Assembly: GCA_033297075.1 (NCBI GenBank)
Contig: MU858270.1
Location: forward strand, 1-55,856
DNA length: 55,856 bases
Direction of reading: 5' to 3'
Origin: Rhypophila decipiens
Lineage: Eukaryota; Ascomycota; Sordariomycetes; Sordariales; Naviculisporaceae
This document shows positions 52,980 to 55,856 of this stretch, in pieces. Within the stretch, counting starts at the first letter, position 1, and each line of letters begins with the position of its first letter. Under the pieces are notes generated by a model. It saw only the letters and a list, made by a program, of their open reading frames with translations. It was not told where the DNA came from and searched no databases. Made by a program: the position numbers and the translations under genes.

Positions 52980-55017
52980 CTACGCGCCCAAGCCCTGAGA
53001 CTTGTGTTGCGGGTGGTATGGATTGCCAGACATCGCATGCGCCGACGACCTCGACCAGACCCACCACGACGTCAATCTCTGCAACCACGAGAGCCAGGTC
53101 GATGAGCCGACCTTGGCAAACTGCCCGCCGCTACTACCTCCCTCACTATTGGACCCGTCCACCTGATGGCAGATCACAGTCGTCTCTGTTGTCTCCACAA
53201 CCTCGACAACGGTCGGCATTTTCGCCTCCCCCCGGGCTGCAGCAGCGTCACATGCATTCTGGCATGCCGCTACTAGTATCATTGGATCATGCAGTTCGAA
53301 ACACGCACCACCACCGCCATACTCGCCAGACCTGCTGCCCCCCTGGACCAAGCCGCCGGCCAAGGTACCAGACGCCACGGCGTCCCTTGCCGTCTTGCTT
53401 TTGGTGACAACCACCCTGTCGCCGAGCCTGACGACGCAGTTGTGCCACGGTGTCGGGATGTGCAGCAGGTCCATCGTGGTCATGGTCGCGCTGTCTGGGT
53501 CGAGCGTCTTGGCCACTCGGACTGAGGCTGGGTCAAAGAGCTGAATGCCAAACTTGGGCCCGGCGTTGTTGTGCCTGCAACAAGACCGTTAGGAGAACCA
53601 TTCTACAGCAAGGGGGACAAAGAACAAACTTACGCGTGAATGGACAGACGCAGATGATGCGGAAACAGCAATTCCACGAGGTTCGAATAGGCTTGGTTTC
53701 GCTATCAAAGGGTCCAGTTTCAGCCGAGAAGTCAAAATATGTAGTGAGTAACGGAGGAGACGGACCAGGATCATCTCAAACGCCACCTCGCTCGAGAGCT
53801 TCTTCTGCTTCGACCGACTCATCTTTTGCGTAAAAGGGTGCAGCTCCAGGTCTTCGAGCATGAAGCGCGAGAAGCCGCGGTACAGAGCCAAGACGGCAGA
53901 GTCTCCCGACTCGATGTGCGCGCGGACCTTGGTCCTCTGCGGCTGGAAGCCCGCCATGAGGATGCGTCTGCACAGCTCCGCCTCGTCCGTCATGGACGTC
54001 GGCAGGACGTGCTCCAGGGCGGCAAGACCGAGCCGGTCCATATCCTCTCCGTTGCTCGGGTGGCAGAAGAGGTCGACGAGCGACCTGAACTGGACGCTAT
54101 CCGCCCGGCCGCTAGCGAGACCGATGGTACGGTTCATCTCGGCCAGCTGCTCCCCGTACCTGTCGACATCTGCGTCGTCCACGCCAACTTTTTGAGTGAA
54201 ATTCTGGGGTCAGCTTTTCCGTGAATCATTTCAAGTCGATGATTCATGACATGTACCAGAAGAAATGGGACTTACTGCAGTCGCTAAACACATGACCGTC
54301 GCTGATGATCCAGACCAGCGCGCCAGGGGGGTACACCTTCCCGACCGCCTCAACGAAGCCGTGGAGACGCTCGAGGGCGAGCCACTCTCCGCGGTCCGGG
54401 CTCTTCCCCGTGACCTTGTTCGGGTTGGACGACTTGCACGGGAAAGCGGGCAGGCAGAGCTCGATCCTCGCCTTCTTGGCCGTGAAGCGCTTCACGCGCA
54501 CCAGAAAGTAGGAGGACCCCACGGCTGTCCACTTGTCGTCCTTGCCTTGGTACCGGAGGTAAGAGTCGAAGATGGCGGTGATGGCAGCTGCGGATGAAGC
54601 TGATTCTTCAGCTTCCGCTGCCGTCAAGACCGTCGGAGGGTGGGTGGCAAAGGTGGTTTGGTTCAGGATTAGCTGGGCAAAGAACGCGTCGAGATTATCG
54701 TTGTTCTTGCCCTCCCCTGAGGTTTTGAGGATGAGGCTGACGATGTTACCGTCTGGGAGGCGTTGACCGCTGTAGATGCTCAGAGAGGTGGTGGGCCCGT
54801 CTCTCAGGCAGCCAGCGAAGGCGGCCGTGGATGATGACTCGGACACCGCCGCCGCTGCTGACTGTTTGAGCAAGATAAACGGCAGAAAGGATTTCCAGTG
54901 AGCAGATATCCACTCATCCTGTGGCCCTGTAGCATGGAGAAGAGTGCCCGACGCGTCGGACAGGACCATGGCTGCAAGGCGGTCGTACGCAGACATCTCG
55001 TCGTTGGAGGGGCTCAT
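52980..55017 (-). CDS. Isocyanide synthase, DIT1/PvcA family
   Basis: Exons 55017-54276, 54187-53766, 53701-53634 and 53574-52980 join in phase to 608 residues. The family core is plain: LPAFPCKSSNPNKVTGKSPD (about 190-210), ERLHGFVEAVGKVYPPG, LVWIISDGHVFSDCIGVDD, DADVDRYGEQL, and near the end HNNAGPKFGIQLFDPA with TPWHNCVVRLGD. Enzymes of this group (bacterial PvcA/IsnA, yeast Dit1, fungal XanB and CrmA) act on the amino group of an amino acid such as Tyr, Trp or Val. They build an isocyanide carbon from ribulose-5-phosphate, or in yeast a formyl-type product. A tail of about 125 residues after the core is Gly/Ser-rich and unrecognised. No fused NRPS-like or dioxygenase domain is seen. The neighbour downstream in the same direction is a CTR copper transporter. 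Confidence 0.88.
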
Positions 55018-55856
55018 TTTCTAGCTGTGATACCTGGCGTTGCAATTGAGCTGTGAGAGCCTGAGAGGTAGGTAGCAAGACTGAAAATAATACAGGGACA
55101 CGGGACGAAAGCAAGCAAACAAGTAGAGACTGCCGTTCACGAGGCAAAGATGGCACAGGTAGTAGGCTGTGGATAATATTATTATAGGCAGGCAGTTATT
55201 TGAACAGCCTGGGCACGCCTACCACCAGGAAGCGGGAAAAAGCCCCAACACCAGCAACGCAACTGACCCCGCCAAACTTTAGTTTTTTCCTCGTCATTTC
55301 GTATCCTCATCCTTCCCCGGGGATGGTATGGCATAGGACGTGATACTGACAGCCTCCCCCACCAGTTTCTTTGTTTTGCAGGCTAAACAACCTTGGAATC
55401 TAACCATGACAGTCATCGGCGTCCGTAAATGGCTGCTTGCCCTAGGGGAGCAAGGAATTGGCCATGGTAGTGACAAAGGAGGAAGAGAATACTATCACGA
55501 AGTCTGGTCGAGGTCATACAACGCCGCAGAGACACATTGGGCAAAAGGCTGGTCAATACGGCCATCGGTGATTGAGTGTCTGATTTTTGCTACGTGCTCC
55601 CTGCACAACAGAAAGGCCCGATTCCATTCAGATCTTTGCTTATCAAGCTCATATCCTGTGTCTTTGTTGGTCTCGTTGAATGGCTCAGCTGTGAAAGGCA
55701 CGGACATGCAGGGTAAGATCTTTGATCATCCAAAGCCCGAAAGACACGATGATCTGCTTCCCACAGTGACGGCGAGCACCAAGAACCATACCACTCGGCC
55801 AAACCGTTCCTAAAAAGGAGCTCAAATTACAGAAGTTATCAGAACCTTCTGCAATT
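55018..55856. other. Upstream region of the isocyanide synthase gene to the window edge
   Basis: No supported gene. One plus-strand frame at 55340-55813 has no family signature. A near-match to the copper site (TTTGCTTG on the minus strand) is present at about 55112 but is not perfect. Any P450, dioxygenase or transcription-factor partner would lie beyond the edge. Confidence 0.45.

Noticed and set aside
55340..55813. 157-codon plus-strand frame at the right edge
   Set aside because: No recognisable domain, and an overlapping minus-strand frame is of similar quality. It is probably non-coding upstream sequence.

Overview
The window is nuclear DNA of a filamentous ascomycete, most likely a Sordariomycete-type mould. 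Genes are split by short spliceosomal introns (mostly 43-140 bp) with GTAAGT-like donors, CTAAC/CTGAC branch points and YAG acceptors. The gene families are typical of moulds: GH18 chitinase with CBM18, GH16 glucanase, GMC flavoenzyme, Pth11-like receptor, DUF3433, DUF2235, CTR copper transporter and a DIT1/PvcA isocyanide synthase. All gene models are manual splice reconstructions. They were accepted where phases agree across every junction and conserved motifs read through.

Layout. 0-5 kb is a decayed area: a DUF3435 (tyrosine-recombinase-like) relic, a C2H2-plus-Clr5 gene with an awkward in-frame TAG, and an F-box gene interrupted by TAG. 5-14 kb holds a secreted DUF3237 protein, a multi-pass membrane protein, an unknown 496-aa protein and a sarcosine-oxidase-like flavoenzyme. 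14.7-24 kb is a wall-degrading stretch: a 646-aa chitinase, a GH16 glucanase and a secreted cellobiose-dehydrogenase-like flavoenzyme. 24.5-35.3 kb carries an ARF-like GTPase with a long C-terminal extension, a DUF2235 hydrolase, a metallo-beta-lactamase-fold protein and a 1386-aa DUF3433 membrane protein. 35.8-46 kb carries surface and sensing proteins (GPI-type protein, single-pass receptor-like protein, 8-Cys small secreted protein, Pth11-like receptor) set among long gene-poor stretches. 47-51.9 kb has a frameshifted small gene, a secreted DJ-1/PfpI protein and a CTR copper transporter. 53-55 kb is an isocyanide synthase gene transcribed toward the CTR gene.

Two observations stand out. 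First, a family of dispersed non-autonomous elements runs through the window. They have near-identical termini (GGCGCCTAATATACAGGCAC), 22-bp internal repeats and, in three copies, 8-bp target-site duplications, which points to the hAT superfamily. One copy carries about 500 bp of unrelated sequence between its ends, and two copies have duplications that overlap the start or stop codon of a gene. Second, the isocyanide synthase and the copper transporter lie side by side in the same direction, and a Mac1-type copper-response element sits upstream of the transporter. This suggests a copper-linked isocyanide (chalkophore-like) module.
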